Source of the DNA: Candidatus Latescibacterota bacterium
GTDB taxonomy: Bacteria; JAAXHH01; JABIQT01
Assembly: GCA_018667995.1 (NCBI GenBank)
Contig: JABIQT010001099.1
Coordinates: 1-15,840 of the forward strand
DNA: 15,840 nt
Direction: 5' to 3'
Positions 7,323-14,846 of this stretch are shown here, piece by piece. Position 1 is the first letter of the stretch, and the number at the start of each line of letters is the position of its first letter. The notes beneath the pieces were generated by a model. It made no database searches. It saw nothing but the letters and a program-made list of their open reading frames with translations, and was not told the DNA's origin. Both the position numbers and the translations under genes were made by a program.

Positions 7323-8597
7323 ATGATTCACCCGCTCGCACCGAACCATATCGCTTTGTATTCCTCTCCAGATCACGATAGGATCCATTGTTACAGTCCG
7401 GGACTTACGCGCTGTGCCAACGGCCGGCTGATAGCCACTATTGACCTGGGTGGTTCGGGCGTCACCCAAATGCCCGGTCCGAAGTATCACCGAGGGGAAC
7501 GGGATTGGGCCTGGCAGGGAAAGGTATATTCCTCAGACGATCATGGAGCTACCTGGACGTTTCGAGCTGACTTTCCCTTCATGCATGCCAGGCCCTTCGT
7601 CGCAGGAAATGCCATCTATGTACTCGGACACGCTGGTGACCTGATGATCATCCGATCTGATGACAACGGAGCTACCTGGTCTGAACCCGTGGCACTCACC
7701 GAAGGACAGTTCTGGCACCAGGCGCCATGCAACGTGCATCACGCCAACGGAAACGTGTATCTGGTTATGGAGCGTCGCATTTCGTTTGATATCAAAACCT
7801 GGTATGTGGGCGAGTTGGCGCCGGTACTAATGCGCGGATCCACAGATCGGGATCTACGATACCGCGAGCATTGGACATTCGCCTCTGAGTTGTCGTTTCG
7901 TGAGGTCTTGCCGGGGGTGGAATCCATGCCGGATACAGATTTCTTCGGTGTGCCTTTCTTCGATGCCCCATATCCCCAAGGCGCCGTTCAGTCTCCCGGA
8001 CGGACTTGCGCGCCTATGGGCTGGCTGGAAAGCAATGTGGTTCAAATCGTAAACAAGGATCACCTCTGGTACGATCCTGACGGAAGGACATTCCATCTCT
8101 GGATGCGAGCCCACACGGGAGGAACCGGCTATGCCGCCATAGCCAAAGTTGTGGAACGAGATGACGATACCATGGCCACCATGTTGGAAACGGCTCCATC
8201 TGGCAAGACCATGTTATATGTGCCCTGCCCGGGCGGGCAGATGAAATTCCATGTGTTGTATGACCACGTGACATCCATGTACTGGCTATTGAGCACACAG
8301 GCTACTGACAGTATGACCCGATCGGACCGCCTGCCAGATGATCGATACAATCTGCCCAACAACGAACGCCATCGGCTTCAGCTTCATTTCTCGACCAACA
8401 TGATAGACTGGTGCTTTGCCGGACTGATCGTCCGTAGTCCCTCGCCGAAACAGGCACGGCACTACGCGAGCATGATCATAGACGGCGATGACTTGCACAT
8501 TCTGAGTCGCTCGGGTGATGAGCGCTCATTCGACGCCCATGACGGAAACCTGATTACATTTCACACCGTTCCCGATTTTCGAGGACTGGTCTATTGA
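7323..8597 (+). CDS. BNR/Asp-box beta-propeller protein (sialidase-like)
   Basis: This 424-residue protein has two Asp-box repeats (SxDxGxTW): SSDDHGATW at 70-78 and RSDDNGATW at 111-119, the hallmark of six-bladed sialidase-type propellers. Further Asp-rich and Trp-rich strands follow, for example HLWYDPDGRTFHLWMR around 247-262, which is compatible with more blades that have degenerate boxes. Such folds occur in exo-sialidases, other glycosidases and carbohydrate-binding proteins; the arginine triad that would prove sialidase activity cannot be assigned confidently. There is no signal peptide or membrane helix, unusual for a secreted glycosidase. The ATG at 7323 is preferred to one at 7308 because GGAAAGG lies six bases before it. 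It follows the interrupted kinase by 21 bases and precedes the esterase by 44, so it belongs to the operon. Confidence 0.75.
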   Translation: MIHPLAPNHIALYSSPDHDRIHCYSPGLTRCANGRLIATIDLGGSGVTQMPGPKYHRGERDWAWQGKVYSSDDHGATWTFRADFPFMHARPFVAGNAIYVLGHAGDLMIIRSDDNGATWSEPVALTEGQFWHQAPCNVHHANGNVYLVMERRISFDIKTWYVGELAPVLMRGSTDRDLRYREHWTFASELSFREVLPGVESMPDTDFFGVPFFDAPYPQGAVQSPGRTCAPMGWLESNVVQIVNKDHLWYDPDGRTFHLWMRAHTGGTGYAAIAKVVERDDDTMATMLETAPSGKTMLYVPCPGGQMKFHVLYDHVTSMYWLLSTQATDSMTRSDRLPDDRYNLPNNERHRLQLHFSTNMIDWCFAGLIVRSPSPKQARHYASMIIDGDDLHILSRSGDERSFDAHDGNLITFHTVPDFRGLVY

Positions 8598-8641
8598 GAC
8601 CAACTGGGCTTTTCCACATCGACCTGAGAGAGTAAGTGCCT

Positions 8642-9673
8642 ATGTACGATTCCAAGAGACATTTCAACACCACGTTCCACGCATTCACGCCAGAGTTTCG
8701 GTTCGCGGCCGAGGACGATGCCGCTTTCGAGCGGTGGCAGCAGGCATTTCGACCACGGCTCCGACAGGTACTCGGTCTGGACAATCTTGAGAACGACCTC
8801 AAAAACCACGTGCCGCATGCCGAGTTGAACGAAACGGAAGACATGGGGGATTACACACGGGAGTCGTGGCATATCTGGACGGAACCGACAGTGCCATTGC
8901 CTTTTTATCTCCTGCGTCCAAAGTCGCTTAACGGAAAAGTACCTATGGTACTGATTCCGCATGGCCACAACCATCCGCACATTTATGTCGGTATTGCGCA
9001 CAACGAAGCGGAAGCGAAACATATTGAAGAGGGCGAACGGGACATCGGTGTACAGGCCGTGCGCGAGGGTTACATTGCCATTGCGCCTTGCACACGAGCT
9101 TTCGGCGAGACCCGTACTGCAAAAGCCATTGCCGAGAACAAGGTGCACTCGTGCCGTGATCAACTCGTCCATGGCCTGCTGGCCGGGAGAACACCGATCG
9201 GCGAGCGTGTGTGGGATATGGGGTGTCTCATCGATTGGGCCACAGCCAGTCAGGGCATCGACCCGACCCGTATTGCGATAACTGGAAATTCGGGCGGAGG
9301 AACAGTCTCAGTATTCGCCGCGGCTTGCGACACCAGGATTGCCGTCTCCATGCCTGGATGCTATTTCTGCACCTTTGAAGGCAGCATTGGATCCATCAAC
9401 CATTGCGAGTGCAATTATGTGCCCAATCTTCTGAGATTGGGTGAAATGTACGATGTGGCTGGCCTGATTGCTCCGCGCCCGTTTACCGCAATCGCTGGAA
9501 GGACCGACCCGATTTTTCCCATTGAGCACGTAAAGTTGGCCTTTGAGAAACTACGGAGTATATATGAGGTGGCCGGGGTGCCTGATGATTGCGCACTCCA
9601 TGTTGGAGAGGGAGGCCACCGATACTACAAAGACGGCGCATGGCCCTTTCTGAGGACTTACTTCGCGATTTGA
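8642..9673 (+). CDS. alpha/beta-hydrolase, acetyl xylan esterase/dienelactone hydrolase-like
   Basis: This 343-residue alpha/beta-hydrolase resembles the large bacterial group that includes Abhydrolase_7 and acetyl-xylan-esterase-like proteins. The nucleophile elbow is GNSGG with Ser217, reached after the common DPTRIAITG strand. The acid is probably Asp289 in AGRTDPIFP and the base His326 in GEGGHRYY. An oxyanion-type loop VLIPHGHNHPH lies at 103-113. These enzymes hydrolyse esters, often acyl groups on sugars. No signal peptide is seen, so an intracellular substrate is likely, such as an imported acylated oligosaccharide. The ATG at 8642 follows a GAGAG-rich stretch at about 8626-8632; a GTG at 8636 is an alternative. 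It is the last gene of the run: a hairpin and a new promoter follow. Confidence 0.8.
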   Translation: MYDSKRHFNTTFHAFTPEFRFAAEDDAAFERWQQAFRPRLRQVLGLDNLENDLKNHVPHAELNETEDMGDYTRESWHIWTEPTVPLPFYLLRPKSLNGKVPMVLIPHGHNHPHIYVGIAHNEAEAKHIEEGERDIGVQAVREGYIAIAPCTRAFGETRTAKAIAENKVHSCRDQLVHGLLAGRTPIGERVWDMGCLIDWATASQGIDPTRIAITGNSGGGTVSVFAAACDTRIAVSMPGCYFCTFEGSIGSINHCECNYVPNLLRLGEMYDVAGLIAPRPFTAIAGRTDPIFPIEHVKLAFEKLRSIYEVAGVPDDCALHVGEGGHRYYKDGAWPFLRTYFAI

Positions 9674-9704
9674 TCAAATGCAACTTGTCTGAAGATACTG
9701 GCAG

Positions 9705-9726
9705 TGTGGGCTTTCGACAGCCCATA
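9705..9726 (+). terminator. possible operon-end hairpin (no U tract)
   Basis: An eight-base-pair stem (TGTGGGCT pairing with AGCCCATA, one G-T pair) closes a six-base loop, 31 bases after the esterase stop and before the recombinase promoter. The position suits transcription termination or mRNA 3'-end protection, but no run of T follows it, so it is not a canonical intrinsic terminator. Confidence 0.35.
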
Positions 9727-9766
9727 GATCCCCCGTAAAACGAGCTCGGTGGTCCGAATCAGGGGC

Positions 9767-9795
9767 TTGCCGGGCGAAAGTCCGTGTGATATATT
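9767..9795 (+). promoter_or_regulatory. sigma-70-type promoter with extended -10 for the recombinase gene
   Basis: TTGCCG (9767-9772) and TATATT (9790-9795) are 17 bases apart, and TGA just before the -10 provides the extended TGn element. The -10 matches the consensus at five of six positions. Transcription would begin near 9802, about 36 bases before the TTG start at 9838. This is the best promoter match noted in the window and separates the recombinase from the catabolic operon. Confidence 0.6.
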
Positions 9796-9837
9796 GACCG
9801 GGTTGCCCTCAATCATTCTACGTAACCAGGAACTGTT

Positions 9838-10734
9838 TTGGCTGTTATAGATGATTTTCTTACTCATTTGACGGTGGAACGTGGGCTATCGGCGAACAGT
9901 TACGATGCCTATCAGCGTGATCTTAAGGGATATCTGACTTCGCTCCGTCGTCGGAAGACAACCCCGGTGAAAGCTGGCGCGGCCGATATCCGGGCCTTTG
10001 TGGCTTCCATGCGTCGTCGCGGTCTGGCACCGTCCAGCATAGCCCGGCATCTGTCGGCAGTACGTATGTTTCACCGATTCCTATTGAGTGAGGGTATTAC
10101 CGCATCAGACCCTACCGAACATGTAGCAGCGCCAAAGAAGCCACGCAGGTTGCCGGAAGTGTTGAATCGTGAGGAAATTGATCTGTTGATGGAGCAGCCT
10201 GATCACACGACGCAGTTGGGACTTCGCGACAGAGCGATTCTTGAATTTCTATATGCGACAGGCCTCCGCGCAGCGGAACTGCTCACATTCCAGCGGACAG
10301 ATCTCATGGAGGATCTGGGTCTCGCGCGCGTATTCGGTAAAGGCTCCAAAGAAAGACTGGTGCCTGTGGGACGCCCGGCTTTGCGGCTCATTCGGAAGTA
10401 CCTTGAAGACGTGCGGCCCATGCTGGCGAATAGTGGAAGCGGGGAGACTCTTTTTCTGAATTCCCGGGGCAAGGCTCTTTCCCGCATGGGGCTCTGGAAA
10501 ATTCTCAAAACACACGTTGAACTGGCGGGTATCGAAAAGAAGGTCAGCCCCCACACCTTACGGCACTCCTTCGCCACTCATCTCCTCGAAGGAGGCGCCG
10601 ATCTACGTGCTGTGCAGGAAATGCTGGGACATGTTGATATAGCGACCACGCAGATCTATACACATGTAGACCGTGAGTACCTCAAAGAAGTTCATCGACA
10701 GTATCATCCTCGGGGTGGCAAACGTGCCAAGTAG
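9838..10734 (+). CDS. xerD: tyrosine recombinase XerD
   Basis: This 298-residue protein matches the full length of chromosome-dimer-resolving Xer recombinases. The N-terminal core-binding domain (1-100) has the typical opening DDFLTHLTVERGLSANS and the block LSAVRMFHRFLL at 72-83. The catalytic domain contains all expected residues: Arg144 in ATGLRAAEL, Lys168 in FGKGSKERL, His239 and Arg242 in HTLRHSFATH, His265 in LGHVDIATTQ, and nucleophile Tyr274 in IYTHV. The C-terminus LKEVHRQYHPRG favours XerD over XerC or phage integrases. The start codon is TTG, five bases after AGGAA at 9828-9832. It acts in the cytosol with a XerC partner at dif to resolve dimers. It stands alone with its own promoter between two metabolic groups; no att-like repeats flank it, so it is probably housekeeping. 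Confidence 0.9.
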   Translation: MAVIDDFLTHLTVERGLSANSYDAYQRDLKGYLTSLRRRKTTPVKAGAADIRAFVASMRRRGLAPSSIARHLSAVRMFHRFLLSEGITASDPTEHVAAPKKPRRLPEVLNREEIDLLMEQPDHTTQLGLRDRAILEFLYATGLRAAELLTFQRTDLMEDLGLARVFGKGSKERLVPVGRPALRLIRKYLEDVRPMLANSGSGETLFLNSRGKALSRMGLWKILKTHVELAGIEKKVSPHTLRHSFATHLLEGGADLRAVQEMLGHVDIATTQIYTHVDREYLKEVHRQYHPRGGKRAK

Positions 10735-11030
10735 GGAATCGAAACTGCCTCGCACGCCGTGAATCTATTCGCCCTCTTGGATTTAAGCGCCCTCGAATGT
10801 TCCATGGTCCGTATGACGACCGGGATAAGCGTTAGTCACCCAGCCGAGGTATCCATTAACGCGACAAGGACCGGTGTAATGTAAAACAGTCAGAGTGCAG
10901 TGCATGGACAGGTCTGCTATGGGGAACACGGCGGGAACCGTTTTTCACCTGATCATGACATTTTCACTGAGAGAAGCTCAGTCTCCTCGGTGCGATACAA
11001 CATCACATTCATTAAGATTATGGAGGACAG
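10735..11030. other. intergenic leader, no gene seen; small dyad
   Basis: Nothing coding-like was found on either strand of this 296-base gap. It contains a perfect dyad at 10966-10982 (ACTGAG, five-base loop, CTCAGT), 48 bases before the next start, which might be an operator or mRNA structure. A TGTAAT hexamer at 10875-10880 could serve as a -10, but no good -35 is spaced with it, so no promoter is called. Confidence 0.4.
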
Positions 11031-12053
11031 ATGGACAGGAAATTGAAGGTTGGAATCATAGGGCTCGGTTTGGGACGTCATCACCTTGCAGGGTACGCCT
11101 CCAATGATCAGGTTGAGATAATCGGTGTCGCGGATCTCGATGACAACCGACTCCATGAGGCCCAGTCCGAGTACGAAATCCCAGAAACATGTCATGCCTA
11201 TGAGGATCTTCTGACGCTCGGGCCGGATCTGGTCAGCGTGGCGTTGCCGAATTTCCTGCACGCTCCGGCAACTGTAGCGGCACTTGACGCGGGGGTACAT
11301 GTCCTTTGCGAGAAGCCCATGGCCGTCAGCGTAGCCGAAGCTCAGAAGATGGTAGACGCGGCCAAACGGAACGACCGGTACCTGATGATAGCTCTCAACA
11401 ATAGATTTAGGGCCGAATCACAGATCCTCAAGAAACTGATCGATCAGGGCGAACTCGGAGAAATCTATTACGCGAAGACCGGATGGCTACGTCGCCGCGG
11501 CATTCCCGGCGCCGGAGGGTGGTTTACGACCAAAGCCAAATCCGGTGGCGGACCACTGATCGATCTCGGAGTACATATGATTGACCTGACGCGATGGCTG
11601 ATGGGCAACCCCAAACCGGTAACGGTGCAGGGATCGGTATACTCAAAGTTTGCTCACACCGTCGAGGACGGGCATTACGATGTAGAAGATCTTGCCGTCG
11701 GATTTATTAGACTTGAAGGTGGTGCGACGCTCATCGCTGAGGCGAGTTGGGCGACGAACGTACCCCAGGAATCCTCCTATGTAAAGCTGATGGGTACAAA
11801 AGGAGGTGCTGAGATCACCGGTGACAAGTTGACCGTTTTCACTGAGATGCACGATGAGTTGGTGGATATTACACCTATCTTTCATGGCCATTCCTGGGGT
11901 GATTGTATAGCATCCGAAATTGCGCACCTCGTGACATGTATTCAAGAGGGTAAAGAGCCCATGTCAACCGGTGAACAAGGGCTTGAGATGATGAAAATCC
12001 TTGAGGGTATATATCAGAGTGCCGAACAGGGATCGACTATCGAGATTGGTTGA
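11031..12053 (+). CDS. Gfo/Idh/MocA family oxidoreductase (tandem copy 1)
   Basis: This 340-residue NAD(P)-dependent oxidoreductase has the Rossmann motif GIIGLGLGRHH at 8-18, Glu-Lys-Pro at 94-96 and the substrate-side SGGGPLIDLGVH at 171-182 with Asp178 and His182. A segment shared with the next gene, GWLRRRGIPG at 151-160 followed by WLMGNPKPVTVQG at 189-201, marks both as one subfamily, distinct from the oxidoreductase at 1959-2975. GGAGG at 11022-11026 lies four bases before the ATG, an excellent ribosome site. It is preceded by a long leader and followed by a 128-base gap, so it is probably transcribed apart from the first operon. The substrate is likely a sugar, inositol or derivative; the sequence does not say which. 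Confidence 0.9.
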   Translation: MDRKLKVGIIGLGLGRHHLAGYASNDQVEIIGVADLDDNRLHEAQSEYEIPETCHAYEDLLTLGPDLVSVALPNFLHAPATVAALDAGVHVLCEKPMAVSVAEAQKMVDAAKRNDRYLMIALNNRFRAESQILKKLIDQGELGEIYYAKTGWLRRRGIPGAGGWFTTKAKSGGGPLIDLGVHMIDLTRWLMGNPKPVTVQGSVYSKFAHTVEDGHYDVEDLAVGFIRLEGGATLIAEASWATNVPQESSYVKLMGTKGGAEITGDKLTVFTEMHDELVDITPIFHGHSWGDCIASEIAHLVTCIQEGKEPMSTGEQGLEMMKILEGIYQSAEQGSTIEIG

Positions 12054-12181
12054 GGGCACTTTCAAATAGAAAAAAACTGCACTCGCAACCGCTATCGCAC
12101 CGTTCGGGCAATTGAACATCTAAGCAGTCTGATTCTCACTGTTAAATATCGAAGGTATCATCCAGGAAAGGAATACACGGA

Positions 12182-13234
12182 ATGGCTGGGAAACTGAAGG
12201 TTGGTATTGTAGGCGTTGGTGGCATCGCGGGAACGCATCTGCCGGGTTGGGCAGCATCGGACGACGCAGAACTCGTTGCCGGAAGTGATGTTAATGAAAA
12301 CGTGTTGCAGTCCTGGGGCGAAAGCAACGGGATTAGTATGCTAGTGGCGGATCCCGCTGAACTGTTCAGCAACCAGGACATAGATATCATCGATATCTGT
12401 ACGCCTAACATGTACCATGCCCCATTAGCCATAGCGGCACTTGCTGCCGGAAAGCACGTCATCTGCGAGAAACCGCTTGCTCCCACACCCGGGGCCATAC
12501 GTGACATGATTGCGGCCAGAGATGCTTCGGGCAAAACGCTCATGACCGCACAGCATTTTCGGTTTGAAGGTTCGTCTCAGGCATTGAAGAGAGAGATCGA
12601 TGCCGGAGCACTCGGAGATGTATATCATGCCCGAGGATGGATGCTACGGAGGGCCGCTGCGCCCACGACGCCAGGATTCGTTCTGAAAGAGCACAGCGGA
12701 GGAGGTCCCTGCATCGATATCGGCGTACATATTCTGGATTTGACACTCTGGATGATGGGCAATCCAAAGCCGGTCGCGGTGAGCGGAGTGGCGCGTAACA
12801 CACTTGCCCGAAAGGACGGTGCGTTCAGTGTATGGGGCGGTGCAATTCCCAAAGAAATGGACGTGGCGGAGATGGCTGCCGGTTTCATTCGATTTGATAA
12901 CGGTGCGACGTTGGTTCTGGAGGTGAGTTGGCTCCTCCACCATGACACGCAAGGTGAAGATATGCAGATGTGGCTGTACGGAACCGATGGCGGAAGTCAC
13001 TGGCCCACCTGTGAGATCCTCAAGACCAATTACGAAACCAAGCAGCATTACAACACTTTGCTGAAGGTTACAGGTAATCAGCTTGAGCCTCACGCCCAGG
13101 AATGTGTGGAATTCGCACGGGCAATCGCCGCCGGAGCACCCTCACCTGTACCAGCGGAACAGTCGCTACAGGTTTTGACAATACTGGATGGGATCTACCG
13201 TAGTCAAGAGGAGGGCAGGGAGGTCACTCTCTAG
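12182..13234 (+). CDS. Gfo/Idh/MocA family oxidoreductase (tandem copy 2)
   Basis: This 350-residue protein is a paralogue of the preceding gene. It has a Rossmann glycine motif GIVGVGGIAGTH at 8-19, Glu-Lys-Pro at 96-98, GWMLRR at 152-157, and HSGGGPCIDIGVH at 171-183 with Asp179 and His183; the block WMMGNPKPVAVSG at 190-202 is nearly that of its neighbour. It differs by an insertion around 209-226 (ARKDGAFSVWGGAIPKEM) and by a Cys in place of Leu before the catalytic-side Ile. AGGAAAGGA at 12164-12172 supplies the ribosome site. It ends 28 bases before the convergent lipoprotein gene. A duplication followed by divergence for a related substrate or the opposite redox step is the likely history. 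Confidence 0.9.
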   Translation: MAGKLKVGIVGVGGIAGTHLPGWAASDDAELVAGSDVNENVLQSWGESNGISMLVADPAELFSNQDIDIIDICTPNMYHAPLAIAALAAGKHVICEKPLAPTPGAIRDMIAARDASGKTLMTAQHFRFEGSSQALKREIDAGALGDVYHARGWMLRRAAAPTTPGFVLKEHSGGGPCIDIGVHILDLTLWMMGNPKPVAVSGVARNTLARKDGAFSVWGGAIPKEMDVAEMAAGFIRFDNGATLVLEVSWLLHHDTQGEDMQMWLYGTDGGSHWPTCEILKTNYETKQHYNTLLKVTGNQLEPHAQECVEFARAIAAGAPSPVPAEQSLQVLTILDGIYRSQEEGREVTL

Positions 13235-13248
13235 GATACAGGCTCTGC

Positions 13249-13263
13249 GGGCAATTGCTGCCC
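13249..13263. terminator. short hairpin between convergent genes
   Basis: GGGCA and TGCCC form a five-base stem around a five-base loop in the 28-base space between two convergent genes; its last base touches the stop codon of the minus-strand gene. It could end transcription in either direction, but the stem is short and there is no T run. Confidence 0.2.
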
Positions 13264-14243
13264 TATGGGTCTTGTGCACGATTCATCCGAATCTCGGGGA
13301 CATCTGGCCCCAGTCTCCTGGCTTGATTGAAGGCCTCCTTTGATAGGTCGATCAAGCCGGCTTGCTCATAGGCAATGGCCAGATTATTCCATGCTCGGGG
13401 ATTGTCTGGGGTGTCCTTGACGGCCTGCTCGTATATGGCCCTGACGCTATCCCAGTTCCCGCTCATGATATGGTCCATGGCGGTACCGCTGCCCTTCACA
13501 CGCTCTGCAAAGAAGCGCGTGACCGGAACGGTATGCCATGAGAACCGGTCACGCAGCTTTCTTGATAGATCGACAACGGTTCGATCAAGCAGCTTGCGTG
13601 TCACCCGGGGTACCTCGATTTGTCCCTGCGGTGGATTCTCCACTTTGGTCGGAAGTACAAGGTGTAACGTGTCCGATGCAACCACACGGTCCGCTCCAAT
13701 CTGGTGCCCGGTTGCCACATCGATGGCTCTGATGACGGCGGTGATGGTTACGATCTGGTCTATGTATGGTTCCTGATAGGCTATTTCTGACAGACGAATC
13801 AGTGTGCCGCCGCTCGATGGCGCATAGCCTGCGGCGGTCCTGAATCGTTTCTGCTCCGAATACTCCTCTGTGTACCGTGTCAAGAGGTCGGCGGAAAGCA
13901 CCGCGCTTACCCCAAGCTCTCTACCCACTACCAAGGCCAGAGAATCGGATATGTCCCCTGTCGTGAATGCGTGCCGTGAGAGTGCCCTGAGGACTTCTAC
14001 CGATTCTGTTAATACCACTGTGGAGTCCGCGCGCAGAAGGCGTGAAAATAGAAACTCCAGTTGAGAGGCGAGCCGCAGGTTCTCACTGTTGAATCCGACG
14101 ATAGCGACGCTACTGGTCTGCGAGAGATTCATAACCGGGGGGAGTGGTACGAGGTAGCTGACCGGCTGCGTTCCCGCACAGGCGAACATGCCCAGGAAGC
14201 TAACAAACAGGACAAGTCGCGAGATCGCTTTTTGAATAGGCAT
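13263..14243 (-). CDS. putative lipoprotein with CsgG-like N-terminal part and C-terminal TPR
   Basis: This 326-residue protein starts with a lipoprotein signal: basic MPIQKAISR, a hydrophobic stretch, then GMFAC with the lipidated Cys22 followed by Ala, favouring the outer membrane. Residues 40-200 recall CsgG-like assembly proteins (SVAIVGF at 45-51, ELGVSAVLSADL at 109-120, then a strand of the type VTITAVIRAIDVATG). Residues 262-313 form a tetratricopeptide unit (NWDSVRAIYEQAV, NPRAWNNLAIAYEQAG, AFNQARRL). The start at 14243 is chosen because it places the signal at the N-terminus; the frame runs upstream to 14339, where a GGAG lies only two bases before an ATG, which would add 32 odd residues. 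The CsgG resemblance is by eye; the lipobox and TPR are clearer. Role: perhaps periplasmic assembly or secretion. Confidence 0.75.
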   Translation of the reverse strand: MPIQKAISRLVLFVSFLGMFACAGTQPVSYLVPLPPVMNLSQTSSVAIVGFNSENLRLASQLEFLFSRLLRADSTVVLTESVEVLRALSRHAFTTGDISDSLALVVGRELGVSAVLSADLLTRYTEEYSEQKRFRTAAGYAPSSGGTLIRLSEIAYQEPYIDQIVTITAVIRAIDVATGHQIGADRVVASDTLHLVLPTKVENPPQGQIEVPRVTRKLLDRTVVDLSRKLRDRFSWHTVPVTRFFAERVKGSGTAMDHIMSGNWDSVRAIYEQAVKDTPDNPRAWNNLAIAYEQAGLIDLSKEAFNQARRLGPDVPEIRMNRAQDP

Positions 14244-14551
14244 GATGAAATCTGGTTTCCGAACGGCAGAGCCGTAGGTTGGCGGAGACGGTGACTTCTG
14301 CCCGTATCTGCTAATAAACTGTGCAGTACGGATTCTCATATCTCCATCGATCTAAATCCGATCTGGAAGCGATATGGGAGTCTATCGGCCCGGGCCTTTG
14401 TCTATACAGTGATTACCAACGAAACAGTCAGATAAATACATGTTGCTGCCCGCGGTATCGGATTCAGGCTGCTGCGTCCTGAGTGAAGACACTGCACGAT
14501 CAGGTTGAATAGTTGGTTCGGGCTGCTGCGCGTTAGAAGCACATCGTTCAA

Positions 14552-14782
14552 TCACAAGTGCACAATTTTCCGAGCGAAATCAGACCGATCTTGTAGGCGA
14601 TTTCGAGCCGTCGTACTGATCTCGAACAATGAACGCGCATTCGTCTGTTTCTGCTCCATTAAATCGTGCACGATCATGGTCTCATGATGGCTCTGCTTCT
14701 GGGGTAAGTCAAGCGCTAATTTGGTTGCTATAAGGCCATCGCAATGGGGAGAAAGCGGTTGACAACGAGGTCTTGTTTTTCG
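14552..14782 (-). pseudogene. startless coding-like minus-strand frame, possible gene remnant or short ORF
   Basis: A frame of 76 sense codons runs on the minus strand from just after TAA (14783-14785) to TGA (14552-14554). Its composition looks like real protein: a segment reading DGLIATKLALDLPQKQ, then an amphipathic stretch with NARSLFEISTTARNRLQD and ending DFARKIVHL. The only ATG is at 14677, giving 41 residues, but the protein-like character extends 35 codons upstream of it where no ATG, GTG or TTG exists, so a 5'-truncated or frameshifted gene remnant is more likely than an intact gene. No strong ribosome site precedes the ATG. I do not recognise the family. Parts of it overlap the predicted Rieske promoter. 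Confidence 0.3.
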
Positions 14783-14787
14783 TTATT
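14759..14787 (+). promoter_or_regulatory. possible promoter of the Rieske/cytochrome b operon
   Basis: A perfect TTGACA (14759-14764) is followed after 17 bases by GTTATT (14782-14787), a poor -10 matching three of six. An alternative lies just upstream: TATAAG at 14729-14734 with an extended TGC before it but no good -35. Either would give a leader before the ATG at 14847. Confidence 0.4.
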
Positions 14788-14846
14788 CCCAAGTGATTTT
14801 ATGGTGCCAAAATCACCAGAACCTCCCTGACTGGAACTGCCCCCAT

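Larger units (their letters stand above)
14244..14846. other. divergent intergenic region with dyads and repeats
   Basis: About 600 bases separate the lipoprotein gene from the divergent Rieske gene. GGCTGCTGCG occurs at 14467-14476 and 14521-14530, and TGCACGATCA at 14493-14502 and 14667-14676. A perfect 12-base palindrome ATCGTGCACGAT lies at 14663-14674, immediately followed by the dyad ATCATG-gtct-CATGAT at 14673-14688. A coding-like minus-strand frame occupies part of it (listed separately). No tRNA or insertion element is evident. Confidence 0.5.

Noticed and set aside
9668-9679. 12-base perfect palindrome ATTTGATCAAAT
   Set aside because: It overlaps the esterase stop codon, and several palindromes of this length are expected by chance in a window this size.
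9838-10734. Phage or integron integrase marking a mobile element
   Set aside because: The C-terminus and full motif set are those of XerD, and there are no flanking att repeats, tRNA or phage genes.
14505-14687. 60-codon plus-strand frame in the intergenic region
   Set aside because: The translation is Cys, Ser and Arg rich with no ribosome site, and it is opposite the more protein-like minus-strand frame.
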